Shown: positions 8,296 to 18,083, numbered from the stretch's first letter. The stretch is DNA of 64,000 bases from Bacillota bacterium (GCA_023433615.1 JAEZCJ010000020.1:1-64000), one strand, 5' to 3'. Program-made: numbers and translations. The notes: generated by a model not told the origin, from the letters alone.

Positions 8296-10790
8296 ACGTC
8301 TGGGCTGTCGCATGGCGCAACCTGATGCGCCGCAAGCTTCGCACCTTCTTGACGATTCTGTCGATCGTCATCGGCGTCGGCTCGACGTTCGCGGTCATCG
8401 CGGCCGTCGACTCCGCCAAGACGACCTTCCCGCTCTACTTGAAGTCCGCGTTCGGCAAGGCGGACTACGGCCTCTACGGCACGGAGGCGTATATCGCAGA
8501 CGAGGTGCTCCACGACGCAGAGCGGCTCGACAACGCCACCGCCGTCGCGGTTCTGAAGGAGAACACGAAGCTCGTGCTCGAGCAGGAGGGGATCTCCGCA
8601 ATTCAGAAGCGCGTCGATCTCTCCGGATATTCCGGGCTCGACACGCCGCTGACCGGATTCAAGCTTATCGAAGGCAGTCTCTCGGAAGGCGGCGCGGTCA
8701 TCACAGACCGGACGGCACGCGTCTGGCAATCGAGCATCGGAGACATGATCGCATTCGACACGGACAACGGCATCCAGCAGGTCCGCGTATCGGCGATCGT
8801 GAAGTATACCGGCGAACTGATGGGACCGTCGTCATGGAATATGGCCAAGTATCACCCTTGGACGGTCGCAGTTCCATTGCCGCTCGTGCAGGATTGGTAC
8901 AATCTCGCAGGCAAGATCGACGGCATCCAGCTCAAGGCAGCCCAGGGCGTCGATCCAGCAGCCCTGGAGCAACCGCTTAGACAGCTCGTCGACCGGCACG
9001 AGGGCATCTATCTGCAGCCGGTCGTGCTCGACATGGACGCCTCGATGCAGACGGTGAATACGTTCTTCATGGCGCTGTACCTGGCCGGCTTCCTCGGCAT
9101 TGCGCTGAGCGCATTCATTATCTACAACTCGCTCTATGTGAGCATCAAGGAGCGGCGCCATGAATTCGCGGCGCTCAAGACGATCGGGTACACGCCGGAG
9201 CAGCTGCGCGGCCATGTCCTCATCGAGGTCATGCTGCTGTCGCTGATCGGCACGTTAGTCGGTCTGCTGTTCGGCTACGGATTGGCGCTCGGCCTGAAAT
9301 CGCTGATCTTCATGCTGTTCGGCATCTTGGACGAAGGCAGCACCGTCATGACGACAGGCTTCATCGTCTCCGTGCTGGCCGGCTTGCTCGTGCCGCTGCT
9401 CGCATCGCTCTACCCGATCCGCCAGGCCGGCAAGGTCAGCGTCATCGGCGTGCTGAAGGAGCATCGCGCACCGGCTGCGGGCTATCGCTCCAACTGGCAG
9501 TTAGCATTCGGCGTGCTGCTGATCGGATCCGCATTCGCGATCAAGCATCTGCTGCTTCTGCTGCCGCTCATGATCGGCATCGCGCTCGTGTTCCCGACCT
9601 TATTCCGCCTGTTCCTGTACGTGCTGCGTCCGATTTATACGGCAATCTCCGGGTTCAATGGCGGCATGGCCGCGCGCAATCTGGAACGGAATCCGGGCCG
9701 CACCGCGATGACGTCTGTCATCCTGTGCATGGGCATCGCGATGATCGTGCTCATGAGCTCGCTCAATGCGGCGCTCATGACGACGTACGAACGGATCATC
9801 TATGCCTCGTACGGCGGCAATCTGGACGTGCACCTGCATCATATCGAGAAGACCGATCTGGCCCAGCTGAAGGCAACGCCGGGCGTAGCCGACGCGCAGA
9901 CTTATGCGATGCAATCCGCGGTCTGGCGAACGGAAGAGCAGGATCGCAAGCTGCCGGTATACGGCGTCGGCGAGACGTGGATCGACCGGTTCCCGCTGTT
10001 CACGATGACCGGGGAAGATGCGACGGCGCACAGCGCGCTCGTGGCATCGCTCGGCGACGACGAGGTGCTGCTCGACCGCGTCGCGTTCAACGTATGGGGC
10101 GGCGAAGTAGGGGGGACAATCCAGCTCGAGACATTGGAGGGCGTGCGGCAGTTCGCCGTCGCGGGCATCGTCGACACGATGAAGAACAGCGGCTACGGAG
10201 CCTTCATGCGCGATGACGCGTTCCGGGACAGCTTCGGGCTCAAGTATGAACGCAATGCGCTCATCATCAAGGATGACGTGACGAGTCCGGTGCAGCTTCG
10301 CGAAAATATTTTCGGCCAATTCGGGGAGCGCATCGAGGAGATGTTCGGTCCGGAGGATTGGGTGTCGGTCATCGGCGCGTCGTATACCGGCTCGTTCTCG
10401 ATCATCAACGCGCTGATCGTCCTGTCGATCGTCATCTCGGGCATCGGCATCACGAACACGCTGCTCATGAACATCATGGAGCGGATTCGCGAGCTGGCGA
10501 TGATGCGCGCCGTCGGGGTGACGCGCAGGCAGGTCGTGCGGATGGTGCTGCTTGAGGGCTTCGGAATCGGGCTGGCTGCAACCGCGATCGGCATCGCGTT
10601 CGGCGTGCTGCTCATCTTCCTGACGTCGACATTCCTTGAGGTGAACGCGCTGACATATCGATTCTCGATCGCTTGGAACATCCTGCTGTACATCGGCCTA
10701 TTCGGCATTCTGGTCAGCCTGATCGCCAGCTTCACGCCGGCGTCGCGCGCGGCCAAGACTCCATTAAGCGAGGCGTTGCGCTATGAATAA
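8292..10790 (+). CDS. FtsX-type ABC permease, large two-repeat form
   Basis: An 832-residue permease. TM1 lies at residues 15-40 (RKLRTFLTILSIVIGVGSTFAVIAA), followed by a large outside domain (40-245), three TM segments with the FtsX pattern (HEFAALKTIGYTPEQLRGHVLIE), and then a second half with the same plan: NPGRTAMTSVILCMGIAMIV, another outside domain, and RIRELAMMRAVGVTRRQVVRMVLLEG near the end. Two FtsX domains in one chain mean that it may work as a monomer with the ATPase dimer. It overlaps both neighbours (ATPase by 4 bases, lipoprotein by 8), so the genes are translationally coupled. Confidence 0.92.
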   Translation: MNVWAVAWRNLMRRKLRTFLTILSIVIGVGSTFAVIAAVDSAKTTFPLYLKSAFGKADYGLYGTEAYIADEVLHDAERLDNATAVAVLKENTKLVLEQEGISAIQKRVDLSGYSGLDTPLTGFKLIEGSLSEGGAVITDRTARVWQSSIGDMIAFDTDNGIQQVRVSAIVKYTGELMGPSSWNMAKYHPWTVAVPLPLVQDWYNLAGKIDGIQLKAAQGVDPAALEQPLRQLVDRHEGIYLQPVVLDMDASMQTVNTFFMALYLAGFLGIALSAFIIYNSLYVSIKERRHEFAALKTIGYTPEQLRGHVLIEVMLLSLIGTLVGLLFGYGLALGLKSLIFMLFGILDEGSTVMTTGFIVSVLAGLLVPLLASLYPIRQAGKVSVIGVLKEHRAPAAGYRSNWQLAFGVLLIGSAFAIKHLLLLLPLMIGIALVFPTLFRLFLYVLRPIYTAISGFNGGMAARNLERNPGRTAMTSVILCMGIAMIVLMSSLNAALMTTYERIIYASYGGNLDVHLHHIEKTDLAQLKATPGVADAQTYAMQSAVWRTEEQDRKLPVYGVGETWIDRFPLFTMTGEDATAHSALVASLGDDEVLLDRVAFNVWGGEVGGTIQLETLEGVRQFAVAGIVDTMKNSGYGAFMRDDAFRDSFGLKYERNALIIKDDVTSPVQLRENIFGQFGERIEEMFGPEDWVSVIGASYTGSFSIINALIVLSIVISGIGITNTLLMNIMERIRELAMMRAVGVTRRQVVRMVLLEGFGIGLAATAIGIAFGVLLIFLTSTFLEVNALTYRFSIAWNILLYIGLFGILVSLIASFTPASRAAKTPLSEALRYE

Positions 10791-11595
10791 ACTTCATCTG
10801 ATCCTGCTGCTCGTGACGGCGGCGATGCTGATTCTCTCCGCATGCGGCGGCTCGGCGAAATCTTGGGACGAGGAGGCGGTCGTCGCTAGCGACCGCATTC
10901 TCGCGGACAACGTCGAGGCGGCCTGGACCGTGGAGCCTGAAGCCGCTGCGGGAGCGGGCGAGACGATTCGGTTGACGCTCTCGCGAACGGACGGGCGCTC
11001 GATCGACGGCTTCGACATCACGCATGAGAAGCTGCTGCATCTGATCGTCGTCAGCCAGGACCTCTCGTACTTCGCGCACATCCATCCGGAGCATCTGGGG
11101 GAGGGCGTGTTCGAAGTTGCGAATGATTTTCCCGCTGGCGGGGCGTACCGGCTCATTGCCGACTTCAAGCCGACGGGCGGCGATTCGATGACGAAGATGG
11201 CGTGGGTGGATGTTTCCGGCGAGCCTGCAGAGCAGATGCCTGTCGCTCCGGACGGGGTCGTGGAGCGGGTCGCGAACGGGACTCGCGTGGCGCTTGCTGC
11301 GGCTGACGGCGGGGCGGAGGACGAGCTGTCGCTCACGTTCACGCTGACGGAGGAGGCGAGCGGGGAGCCGGTCACCGATCTCGAGCCGTATCTGGGCGCG
11401 ATCGGGCATGTCGTCCTCCTGTCGGCTGACGGCGAGAAGTATGTCCACGTGCATGCCGAGGAAGGGCAAGGCACCGGACCGACGGCCGCGTTCGAGGCGA
11501 CGCTGCCGGGGAGCGGCGTGTACAAGGTATGGGGGCAGTTCCAGCGGGACGGCGAGGTATTCACGGTGCCGTATGTGCTGGATGTTGCGGAATGA
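10783..11595 (+). CDS. Lipoprotein with two His-rich YtkA-like beta domains
   Basis: A lipoprotein signal (LILLLVTAAMLILSACGG) with the lipid Cys near residue 21 is followed by two related beta domains. The first has ITHEKLLHLIVVSQDLSYFAHIHPEH, the second IGHVVLLSADGEKYVHVHAEE; both therefore have a HxH pair followed by acidic residues, which suggests metal binding (copper or zinc), an inference. It overlaps the permease gene by eight bases and is followed 27 bases on by an ABC exporter, so it belongs to the 7591-13422 operon, perhaps as its outside partner. Confidence 0.75.
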   Translation: MNKLHLILLLVTAAMLILSACGGSAKSWDEEAVVASDRILADNVEAAWTVEPEAAAGAGETIRLTLSRTDGRSIDGFDITHEKLLHLIVVSQDLSYFAHIHPEHLGEGVFEVANDFPAGGAYRLIADFKPTGGDSMTKMAWVDVSGEPAEQMPVAPDGVVERVANGTRVALAAADGGAEDELSLTFTLTEEASGEPVTDLEPYLGAIGHVVLLSADGEKYVHVHAEEGQGTGPTAAFEATLPGSGVYKVWGQFQRDGEVFTVPYVLDVAE

Positions 11596-11622
11596 TGCGA
11601 GGATGAGGGAGAGGTGAGCGGG

Positions 11623-13422
11623 ATGCAAGCGTTCCGGCCGTATGTGAAGCGAGAGAGCAGGCTGTATCTATGGGCATTCGTCGGGAGCTTGTTCCGCTTC
11701 CTGATCCCGCTGTCCGTGCCGCTCGTGCTGAAGCATGTCTATGACAACGTGCTCGGCAACGAAGGACTCGGCGCGGCCGCCAAGCTGGAGGAGCTGCTGT
11801 TGATCGCAGGTGTCATGCTGGGCGTATTCTTCCTCGTACGGATGCCGATGGAGTACGTCCGACAGGCGTGCATGCATAAGGCGAACCATAACGTGATTAA
11901 GGCGCTGCGGGTCGATGCGATGCGCAAGGTGCATGAGCTGGACGCGGGCTATTACAGCGAGCACCAGAGCGGGGAGATCGGCACGCGGTTCTTCGACGAC
12001 GTCGAGAAGGTGCGCGGTTATATGACGGCGGTGTACGCCAACGTCTGGATCGAGATCATCGTGCTAGGCGCGGTTACGGCACTCATGCTCGGCATGAATC
12101 CGGGGCTGACGCTGCTCGCGGCGGCGCTGGTAGGCGGGCAGTTCCTGCTGGCGCATCTGCTCGCGAAGCGGTTCAAGCAGTCGACTGCCGCGATGATGCA
12201 GTACCGGTCTGTGCTGAGCGGATTCGTGCTGGAGCGGATCCAGGGCGCTGCCGTCACCAAGCTGTTCGCCGCCGAGCGGCGCGACATGGAGGAGCTGAAC
12301 GGGCATCTCGGGCGTTACGAGCAGCTGACGGATCGGCAGACGAGGCTTCAGGCGACCATGCTTGCAACGGTCAACACGCTGAGCGACTTGACGCCGTTCG
12401 CGGTCGTCGCCGTCGGCAGCCTGCAGGTGTTGGGCGGCGGCTTGACGCTGGGCAGCCTGCTCGCTTTCTTCGCCTACGTGGACCGGATGCGCGGTCCGGT
12501 AGCGGCGCTCGTCCAAGCGATGCCGGCGATCGCGGAGGGCAGGGCTGCGCTGGAGCGGATTTTCGGCTTCTTGGAGGTGTCGCCGGCTGTGGTCGAGCGG
12601 GGAGACGCAACGGAGCTGCGATCGTTCGCGAGCGGCATTCGGTTCGAGCAGGTCTCATTCGGCTACGGCAGCGGCTTGATTATCAGAGAGCTGTCGCTGT
12701 CGCTGGATAAAGGCAAGACGTACGCGTTCGTCGGCGAGAGCGGCGGGGGCAAAAGCACGATCATGCGCCTCCTGCTGCGGCAATACGATGCGACGAGCGG
12801 CGCGGTACTGGTCGATGGCGTGGATATTCGCGAGCTCACGACGGCGAGCGTGCGGCAGCACATGGGCGTCGTGACGCAGGACAATTTCCTGTACAGCTCG
12901 TCGATACGGGACAACATTCGGCTCGCGAAGCTGGACGCGACGGACGGGGAAATCGAGGAAGCGGCGCGCAAGGCGCATGCGCATGACATGATCATGGCGC
13001 TGCCGGACGGCTACGACACCGCGGTCGGGGAGCGCGGCGTCAAGCTGTCCGGCGGGCAGCGGCAGCGGATCGCGCTGGCGCGCGTCTTCCTGAAGGATCC
13101 CGCCGTGCTGCTGCTGGACGAGGCGACGAGCGCGCTCGATAACGAGAGCGAGAAGCTCGTCTTGGCTTCGATCGAAGCGGCGGGACTGGGCAAGACGGTC
13201 ATCATGATCGCGCATCGGCTGTCGACGGTGGTGCATGCGGATCGGATTTTCGTCCTGCGGGGCGGCGTGGTCGTGGAGAGCGGCAGCCATGCGGAGCTGC
13301 TGCAGCGCGGCGGGTATTATCGGGAGCTGTATAGGCAGCAGAGCGGAGACGGCGAGAGCGAGAGTGCCGGCACGGACGCGGACGTGGGGATGGATTTGCG
13401 TGAGGTGGTTGAAATAGCGTAG
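11623..13422 (+). CDS. ABC exporter, half-transporter with fused membrane and ATPase domains
   Basis: Six membrane segments fill residues 10-290 (ABC type 1 exporter fold), then an ATPase: Walker A GESGGGKST, Q-loop VTQDNFLYSSSIRDNI, signature LSGGQRQRIALARVFL, Walker B VLLLDEATSALD and H-loop IAHRLST. It is an MsbA/LmrA-like homodimer candidate for lipid, peptide or drug export. ATG 11623 is chosen over GTG 11614 because GAGGTGA (11611-11617) sits at the right distance. It ends the four-gene operon; the C-terminal 25 residues are an acidic tail. Confidence 0.9.
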   Translation: MQAFRPYVKRESRLYLWAFVGSLFRFLIPLSVPLVLKHVYDNVLGNEGLGAAAKLEELLLIAGVMLGVFFLVRMPMEYVRQACMHKANHNVIKALRVDAMRKVHELDAGYYSEHQSGEIGTRFFDDVEKVRGYMTAVYANVWIEIIVLGAVTALMLGMNPGLTLLAAALVGGQFLLAHLLAKRFKQSTAAMMQYRSVLSGFVLERIQGAAVTKLFAAERRDMEELNGHLGRYEQLTDRQTRLQATMLATVNTLSDLTPFAVVAVGSLQVLGGGLTLGSLLAFFAYVDRMRGPVAALVQAMPAIAEGRAALERIFGFLEVSPAVVERGDATELRSFASGIRFEQVSFGYGSGLIIRELSLSLDKGKTYAFVGESGGGKSTIMRLLLRQYDATSGAVLVDGVDIRELTTASVRQHMGVVTQDNFLYSSSIRDNIRLAKLDATDGEIEEAARKAHAHDMIMALPDGYDTAVGERGVKLSGGQRQRIALARVFLKDPAVLLLDEATSALDNESEKLVLASIEAAGLGKTVIMIAHRLSTVVHADRIFVLRGGVVVESGSHAELLQRGGYYRELYRQQSGDGESESAGTDADVGMDLREVVEIA

Positions 13423-13661
13423 AAAAGTACAATTAATCTAGCTATGTTGCGGAGTTATCCGGAATAGTGCAGAAACATGCAACTATTATCCATGGATACG
13501 GGCAATGTTGAAATATTCACCAGATTAGATGCATGAAATGCCGATATTGATCCGAGTTGACGAATTCATGAGAAAATAGATGTATAGAATGACGTTACGA
13601 AATTGCCGATCGGACTTGCTATCTCGATCAGAAATATACGCTCGCTGACCATAGAGCAGCC

Positions 13662-13685
13662 AACCCGCCCCGGTAAGGGCGGGTT
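13662..13685. terminator. Inverted repeat at the 3' end of the membrane-protein gene
   Basis: AACCCGCCC (13662-13670) and GGGCGGGTT (13677-13685) pair perfectly over a six-base loop. No T-run follows on either strand, so termination is likely but weak. The 240 bases between 13423 and 13661 hold no coding frame of note. Confidence 0.5.
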
Positions 13686-14304
13686 ATTCACGCGTATTGG
13701 CTTGTGGGTGCGTTGAGCGCTCGCCAAATTCAGACCTCAGCGAGATCATGACCACCCCGATTCCGGACCAGGATAATCCGATCAAGCATGCTAGAATGAC
13801 TGTGATCGCGGTGGCTGTCCCAGCATGCAATGATTCGGTGAGGAACGGGGACAGGAGGAAGAGGATGGTTAGGATGAGCAGCGCGCCGGCAACCCCTCGC
13901 AGGGAGCGCGGTGCAGCATTTGATCGCCATAATCGGTACACCAGCATGGTTAATCCCGTCAAGCTCAGCAGGCTGCCGCCGGACAGGAATAGTAGCCCGA
14001 ACGGAATGTCCGATCCCCCCAGGTACGCCTCTGCATAATAGAACGCCCCGTTCAACAGCAATCCTGCCGCTAACAGCATCTGCGAGACACCGTGGCGTGT
14101 CCGGTTGTACAACGCCGTTGCTAATACCGACCCGATACATAACAGCGGACACAAGAAGACGACGTAATCCGTCGGATCCGAAGGGGAGTACCCCCTATGA
14201 ACGACCCGCCCGAGCCCCAGCCAATCGTACCCCGACTTGAACGCCCAGAGCACCCCGCCTATTAAGCCTATCCACGCGCAGAAGATTTTCATAGCGCTAT
14301 ACAT
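13684..14304 (-). CDS. Predicted six-TM membrane protein of unknown function
   Basis: A 206-residue protein with about six evenly spaced hydrophobic segments (for example FCAWIGLIGGVLWAF, VVFLCPLLCIGSVLATAL, MLLAAGLLLNGAFYY, ALLILTILFLLSPFL, AITVILACLIGLSWSGIGVVMISL) and short charged loops. AGGAGGG sits six bases before ATG 14304. No catalytic motif is visible and I do not recognise the family. It is transcribed toward the ABC operon and divergent from the superoxide dismutase gene. Confidence 0.7.
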   Translation of the reverse strand: MYSAMKIFCAWIGLIGGVLWAFKSGYDWLGLGRVVHRGYSPSDPTDYVVFLCPLLCIGSVLATALYNRTRHGVSQMLLAAGLLLNGAFYYAEAYLGGSDIPFGLLFLSGGSLLSLTGLTMLVYRLWRSNAAPRSLRGVAGALLILTILFLLSPFLTESLHAGTATAITVILACLIGLSWSGIGVVMISLRSEFGERSTHPQANTRE

Positions 14305-14526
14305 CGAATCCCTCCTATTGCTCTCATCCTATCGGATGGAAACGGAGATTTGATGGAGATGATGCGAAGATTTCGCTAAGCCGTCGCGGCCGGGACGCGT
14401 CTTCGCAATCATCGCATGATCTTCGCAATATATTGACAGGTTCTTGATAAGATCTTCGGATTGTTCCTGTAATATACGTTCTCAAGTATCCCAATAACCG
14501 ATCAAGAATGGATGTGTGAGGAAGTT

Positions 14527-15270
14527 ATGGCGAAGAAGCATTATGGGTTGAAACAGATGGCGGCAGGGTTCGTATGCGGTTCCTTATTATTCTCGGGCAT
14601 CGCGATGGCGCAGCCGGAGACGAAGACGATCACGGCAGGGTTCGATAAGCTTCGATTCATGGTGTTGGGCGAAGACCGCTCCTCGAAGGACGGCCAGTAC
14701 AACAACCAAGGCACGCTGGTGCCGGAGTCGATTCTGTATCAAGGGACGACTTATGTGCCGGTCCGCAGAGTAGGCGAGCTGCTGAACATGCCGCTGCAGT
14801 GGGAAGGCGAGACGAAGACGATATGGATCGGCGAAGTTAAGGTCGCACTGAAGGACGTGAACGGAGCCGAGATCGGTCATGCAACGCTGTCGCAAGGCGA
14901 GAACGGCGTGAATGTTCATGTCGAGGCATCCGGCCTGACGCCGGGCAAGCATGGGTTCCATCTGCACGAGAAGCCGATCCAAGGCAATGATCTGGCTTCG
15001 GCAGGAGGGCACTTCAATCCGCATGGCAAAAAACACGGGCACCATCATGCGGAAGGCCATCACTTGGGCGACTTGAGCAACCTAGAAGCGCAAGCAGACG
15101 GTTCGGCAAGCGCGCATTTCTTCGTGGAAGGCGCGACGATGGAGAGAGGCTCAGCGACTTCCGTATGGGGCAGATCGCTGGTCATTCATGCGAAGGAAGA
15201 CGACGGCATGACGGATCCGTCCGGCAATTCCGGCGATCGGATCGCGGGCGGCAGCATCGTCTTGGAATAG
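14527..15270 (+). CDS. sodC: Secreted Cu/Zn superoxide dismutase with an N-terminal copper-amine-oxidase-N-like segment
   Basis: Start ATG 14527 has GAGGA close upstream; ATG 14512 has none. A signal peptide (residues 1-27) is followed by a short segment like the copper amine oxidase N-terminal domain (YQGTTYVPVRRVGELLNMPLQWEG). The rest is a SodC domain: HGFHLHE gives two copper ligands, SAGGHFNPHG the bridging His and a zinc His, HHLGDLSNL the remaining zinc His and Asp, and VIHAKEDD the last copper ligand. The two Cys that normally form the intrasubunit disulfide are both missing (no Cys between HLHE and AGGH, and RIAGGS instead of RIACG). It disproportionates superoxide outside the cell. 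It heads a three-gene cluster of secreted proteins. Confidence 0.88.
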   Translation: MAKKHYGLKQMAAGFVCGSLLFSGIAMAQPETKTITAGFDKLRFMVLGEDRSSKDGQYNNQGTLVPESILYQGTTYVPVRRVGELLNMPLQWEGETKTIWIGEVKVALKDVNGAEIGHATLSQGENGVNVHVEASGLTPGKHGFHLHEKPIQGNDLASAGGHFNPHGKKHGHHHAEGHHLGDLSNLEAQADGSASAHFFVEGATMERGSATSVWGRSLVIHAKEDDGMTDPSGNSGDRIAGGSIVLE

Positions 15271-15298
15271 CCTAGAGCTAGCAGCGAGGGGAGGATGA

Positions 15299-16459
15299 AT
15301 GATGAGAAGAATGCTGCTCATCCTGGCAGCGTTGCTGCTCGCGGGTGCGGTTAGCGTTCCGGCAACGGCCGGCAGCGCGAGCAATCGGATCGGCGTCGAA
15401 GTGGACGGCCGCGTCCTGGATGCCGACGCCTATGCGATAGACGGCAGAACGATGGTGCCCATGCGGGCGATATTCGAACGATTGCAGGCAGAAGTGGATT
15501 GGGATGCGAGCACGCGCACGGTAACGGCCGTTAAGGGCTCGACGACCGTGAAGCTCACCTACGGTTCGCAGGCCGCTCGCGTGAACGGCATGAACGTGAA
15601 GCTCGAGGTCCCGCCGATGGATACCCAAGGCCGGACATTCGTGCCGCTGCGCTTCGTGTCGGAGGCGCTCGGGGCGGAGGTCGGCTATGACGGCAAGCGC
15701 CAAGTCGTATCCGTCAGGACGATCGGCGGCACGGGCGGCGTGAAGCCCGACGCCTCCAATCCGAACCCCGGCACCGCGACGGATGCGCCTGTCCAGTCGA
15801 AGCCGGCCGCGGCGGAGGCTTATGTGGTGCAAGGACGGGTAACGGACCGGCTGGGGAAGCCGATGGAAGGCGTGGAGATCATCGCGGACAATCAATTGGC
15901 CCGCGACAGCTACCTGACCGCCTACACCGATGAGGACGGCTATTATCGGATCGATCTGCCGGAGCTGAGCACGACCTATAATATGATCAGCTATTACGAA
16001 CGGAAATTCGAGGGCAATGTGCATGCCTTCAATCTGACGTCCGTCGTCGATCGGCCGTTCGGGGCGAATAAGGGAGCGGTGCGGGATTTTGTCTGGGAAG
16101 ACATTCATGGCAAGGTCATCATCGATATCGACGATTATCCGGATGACGAGAATCTGCCGGAATTCTCCCTCGACGAAGTCGAGCTGACGCTGACTCCGGT
16201 GTCGCGTCTCATCGACGGCAGCGAAGGGGAAGTCATTCAGGCCATGAGCCGATTCTCGCCGGACGGTCCCGGTCTGGATGAGGTGCCGATCGCCAAGTAT
16301 GCGATTACGGCGAAATGGGCGCCGAGAGGCATGGAGCCGATGCCGCTGCTCGTCTCGGCATGGGGCGAGAATCGGTACGCGGAATCCGTGACGACGGCGG
16401 ATTGGGACGATATCTACGGCACGACGAAGCGGGTTGCGATTAAGGTCGCAATTCCATAG
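15299..16459 (+). CDS. Secreted protein with copper-amine-oxidase-N domain and carboxypeptidase-regulatory-like domain
   Basis: A signal peptide (MRRMLLILAALLLAGAVSVPATAG) is followed by a copper amine oxidase N-terminal domain at residues 30-145, with two repeats of the pattern GRTMVPMRAIFERL and GRTFVPLRFVSEALG. After a Pro/Ala linker comes a carboxypeptidase-regulatory-like beta sandwich (QGRVTDRLGKPMEGVEIIADN ... TDEDGYYRIDLPEL). The first domain is common in Paenibacillus exported proteins and probably binds the wall or polysaccharide; it does not imply oxidase activity. GGGGAGG precedes ATG 15299. It lies 28 bases after sodC and 24 bases before a related gene, so the three are probably co-transcribed. 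Confidence 0.8.
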   Translation: MMRRMLLILAALLLAGAVSVPATAGSASNRIGVEVDGRVLDADAYAIDGRTMVPMRAIFERLQAEVDWDASTRTVTAVKGSTTVKLTYGSQAARVNGMNVKLEVPPMDTQGRTFVPLRFVSEALGAEVGYDGKRQVVSVRTIGGTGGVKPDASNPNPGTATDAPVQSKPAAAEAYVVQGRVTDRLGKPMEGVEIIADNQLARDSYLTAYTDEDGYYRIDLPELSTTYNMISYYERKFEGNVHAFNLTSVVDRPFGANKGAVRDFVWEDIHGKVIIDIDDYPDDENLPEFSLDEVELTLTPVSRLIDGSEGEVIQAMSRFSPDGPGLDEVPIAKYAITAKWAPRGMEPMPLLVSAWGENRYAESVTTADWDDIYGTTKRVAIKVAIP

Positions 16460-16483
16460 ACCATATCGGGAGGTTAACGAATC

Positions 16484-18031
16484 ATGAAGAGAATGTTGGT
16501 GCTGCTGCTCGCTATCGTGCTCTCCGGCGTTGCAAGCCTGCCGCTGTCGGCGGCAAGCTCGAACGCCAGAATCGCGGTCGAGATCGGCGGCCAGAAGCTG
16601 GGCGAAGACGCCTATGTTGTTGGAGGCCGTACGCTGGTTCCTTTGCGGGCGATTTTTGAGAAGCTGCAAGCCAAGGTGGATTGGGCATCGAAGACGCAGA
16701 CTGTCACGGCTACGAAAGGGACCACGGTTATCGTGCTCCGAGTGAACGACGTGTCGGCCAGCGTGAATCAGAAGGGCGTCACGCTCGACGTGCCGCCGAT
16801 GGTCATTGACCAAGCGGTCTTCGTGCCGCTGCGCTTCGTATCGGAAGCGCTTGGCGCGACTGTGGGCATCGATACCGCGCGCAACGTCATCACGATTCAG
16901 ACGTCGGGGAATGTCTGCAATGGGGGTATAGTGCATAGCGGGACGATCAACCCGGCAGGCGAGACTTGGACGGCATGCGGGAGCCCGCACTTCGTGAAGG
17001 ACGACTTCATCGTCGGCGGGCTGAATAGTCCCGTCCTTACGATCGAAGCAGGCGCGGTCGTTCGATTCGAGAAGGATGCTTCTCTGCGCGTAGGCGAATA
17101 CGAGCCTGGCGGACTGGTCATTCAAGGGACTGCCGCCAAGCCGGTCGTCCTGACAGCGGACAGCGCCGGGCCGAAGCCCGGCTACTGGAAGGGCATTCAC
17201 TTCGGCGAAGCTGCCATGCTGGACCGGGCATCGATCAACGGCGCGCGCATCGAATACGCCGGCGGCGACTACGGCGCATTGCATCTTAATGCTGCCGACA
17301 TGGAGCTGACGTTGACTCTCAAGGATACGGAAATCAAGAACAGCCTGTTCGCAGGCATCCAGATGGCCGGCGATGCGCGGTTGTCCGAGAAGAGCGGCAA
17401 CATTAAGATCAGCGGCACGGCAGCCGGGACTTACGGCGGCGGATTCCCGATCATCACGGACCTGCCGGGCAGCAACTTGCTCCCGCAAGGCACGTATACG
17501 GGCAACGACATCGATGCCGTTCGCATTACCAGCAGCAAGGCGACGTACGACATTCTGACCAAGTCGACGACTTGGCGCAATGTGGGCGTGCCGTATGACT
17601 CGGACATTACGATAACGGTCGAGGGGCCGGCGAATCCCGTGCTGACGATCGAGCCGGGCATCACGACGGTGTGGGGTCCGGATACGTTCCTGGAGATCGC
17701 GAATTCGTATCAAGGCAGATTGGAGGCCGTCGGCACGAGGGAGAAGCCGATCGTATTCACGGGCAGCGTGAAGAAAAAGTCCGGCTGGATGGGCATCGTA
17801 TTCGGCCATCGCACGGTGGGCGACTCCATTCAACTGCAGCATGCGGCAATCTCGTACGCGTCGAACGGCGTTACGATGTATGAGGACTTAGGGCCGATCG
17901 TGCAGGACACGAGCTTCAAGAACAACGGCATAGGCGTCTTCATGCCGCTCTACGAAGAAGGACAGACCGACTTCAGAACCGGGCTCGGCAACACGTTCGA
18001 AGGCAACGATCAGGATCAGAATATCGAATGA
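16484..18031 (+). CDS. Secreted protein with copper-amine-oxidase-N domain and right-handed beta-helix
   Basis: The plan is like that of the preceding gene: a signal peptide, then a copper-amine-oxidase-N domain (GRTLVPLRAIFEKLQAKV, VFVPLRFVSEALGATVG). From about residue 145 the protein carries beta-helix-type repeats (VLTIEAGAVVRF ... LVIQGTAAKPVVLTAD ... YWKGIHFGE; repeated as VLTIEPGITTVWG ... RLEAVGTREKPIVFTGS ... GWMGIVFGH), the pattern of polysaccharide-binding or -degrading parallel beta-helices. GGGAGG lies nine bases before ATG. A strong hairpin follows the stop. No catalytic residues were identified. Confidence 0.78.
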   Translation: MKRMLVLLLAIVLSGVASLPLSAASSNARIAVEIGGQKLGEDAYVVGGRTLVPLRAIFEKLQAKVDWASKTQTVTATKGTTVIVLRVNDVSASVNQKGVTLDVPPMVIDQAVFVPLRFVSEALGATVGIDTARNVITIQTSGNVCNGGIVHSGTINPAGETWTACGSPHFVKDDFIVGGLNSPVLTIEAGAVVRFEKDASLRVGEYEPGGLVIQGTAAKPVVLTADSAGPKPGYWKGIHFGEAAMLDRASINGARIEYAGGDYGALHLNAADMELTLTLKDTEIKNSLFAGIQMAGDARLSEKSGNIKISGTAAGTYGGGFPIITDLPGSNLLPQGTYTGNDIDAVRITSSKATYDILTKSTTWRNVGVPYDSDITITVEGPANPVLTIEPGITTVWGPDTFLEIANSYQGRLEAVGTREKPIVFTGSVKKKSGWMGIVFGHRTVGDSIQLQHAAISYASNGVTMYEDLGPIVQDTSFKNNGIGVFMPLYEEGQTDFRTGLGNTFEGNDQDQNIE

Positions 18032-18045
18032 GCCGCAAGCGCAAG

Positions 18046-18083
18046 GCAGCAATCCCCGCCCCATAAGGAGCGGGGATTGCTGC
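18046..18083 (+). terminator. Terminator hairpin of the sodC cluster
   Basis: GCAGCAATCCCCGC (18046-18059) pairs perfectly with GCGGGGATTGCTGC (18070-18083). The T-run is poor (ATCTAT), but the 14-base stem directly follows the last gene of the cluster. Confidence 0.75.

Noticed and set aside
14365..14435. Several TCTTCGCA/GCGAAGA words upstream of sodC, with one more near 27780
   Set aside because: Spacing and orientation are irregular and the matches are short; not enough to call an operator.
15278..17842. An open frame of 854 codons on the minus strand
   Set aside because: It mirrors two well-supported secreted-protein genes on the plus strand; the translation is His/Arg-rich without domains, as expected from G+C-rich codon bias.
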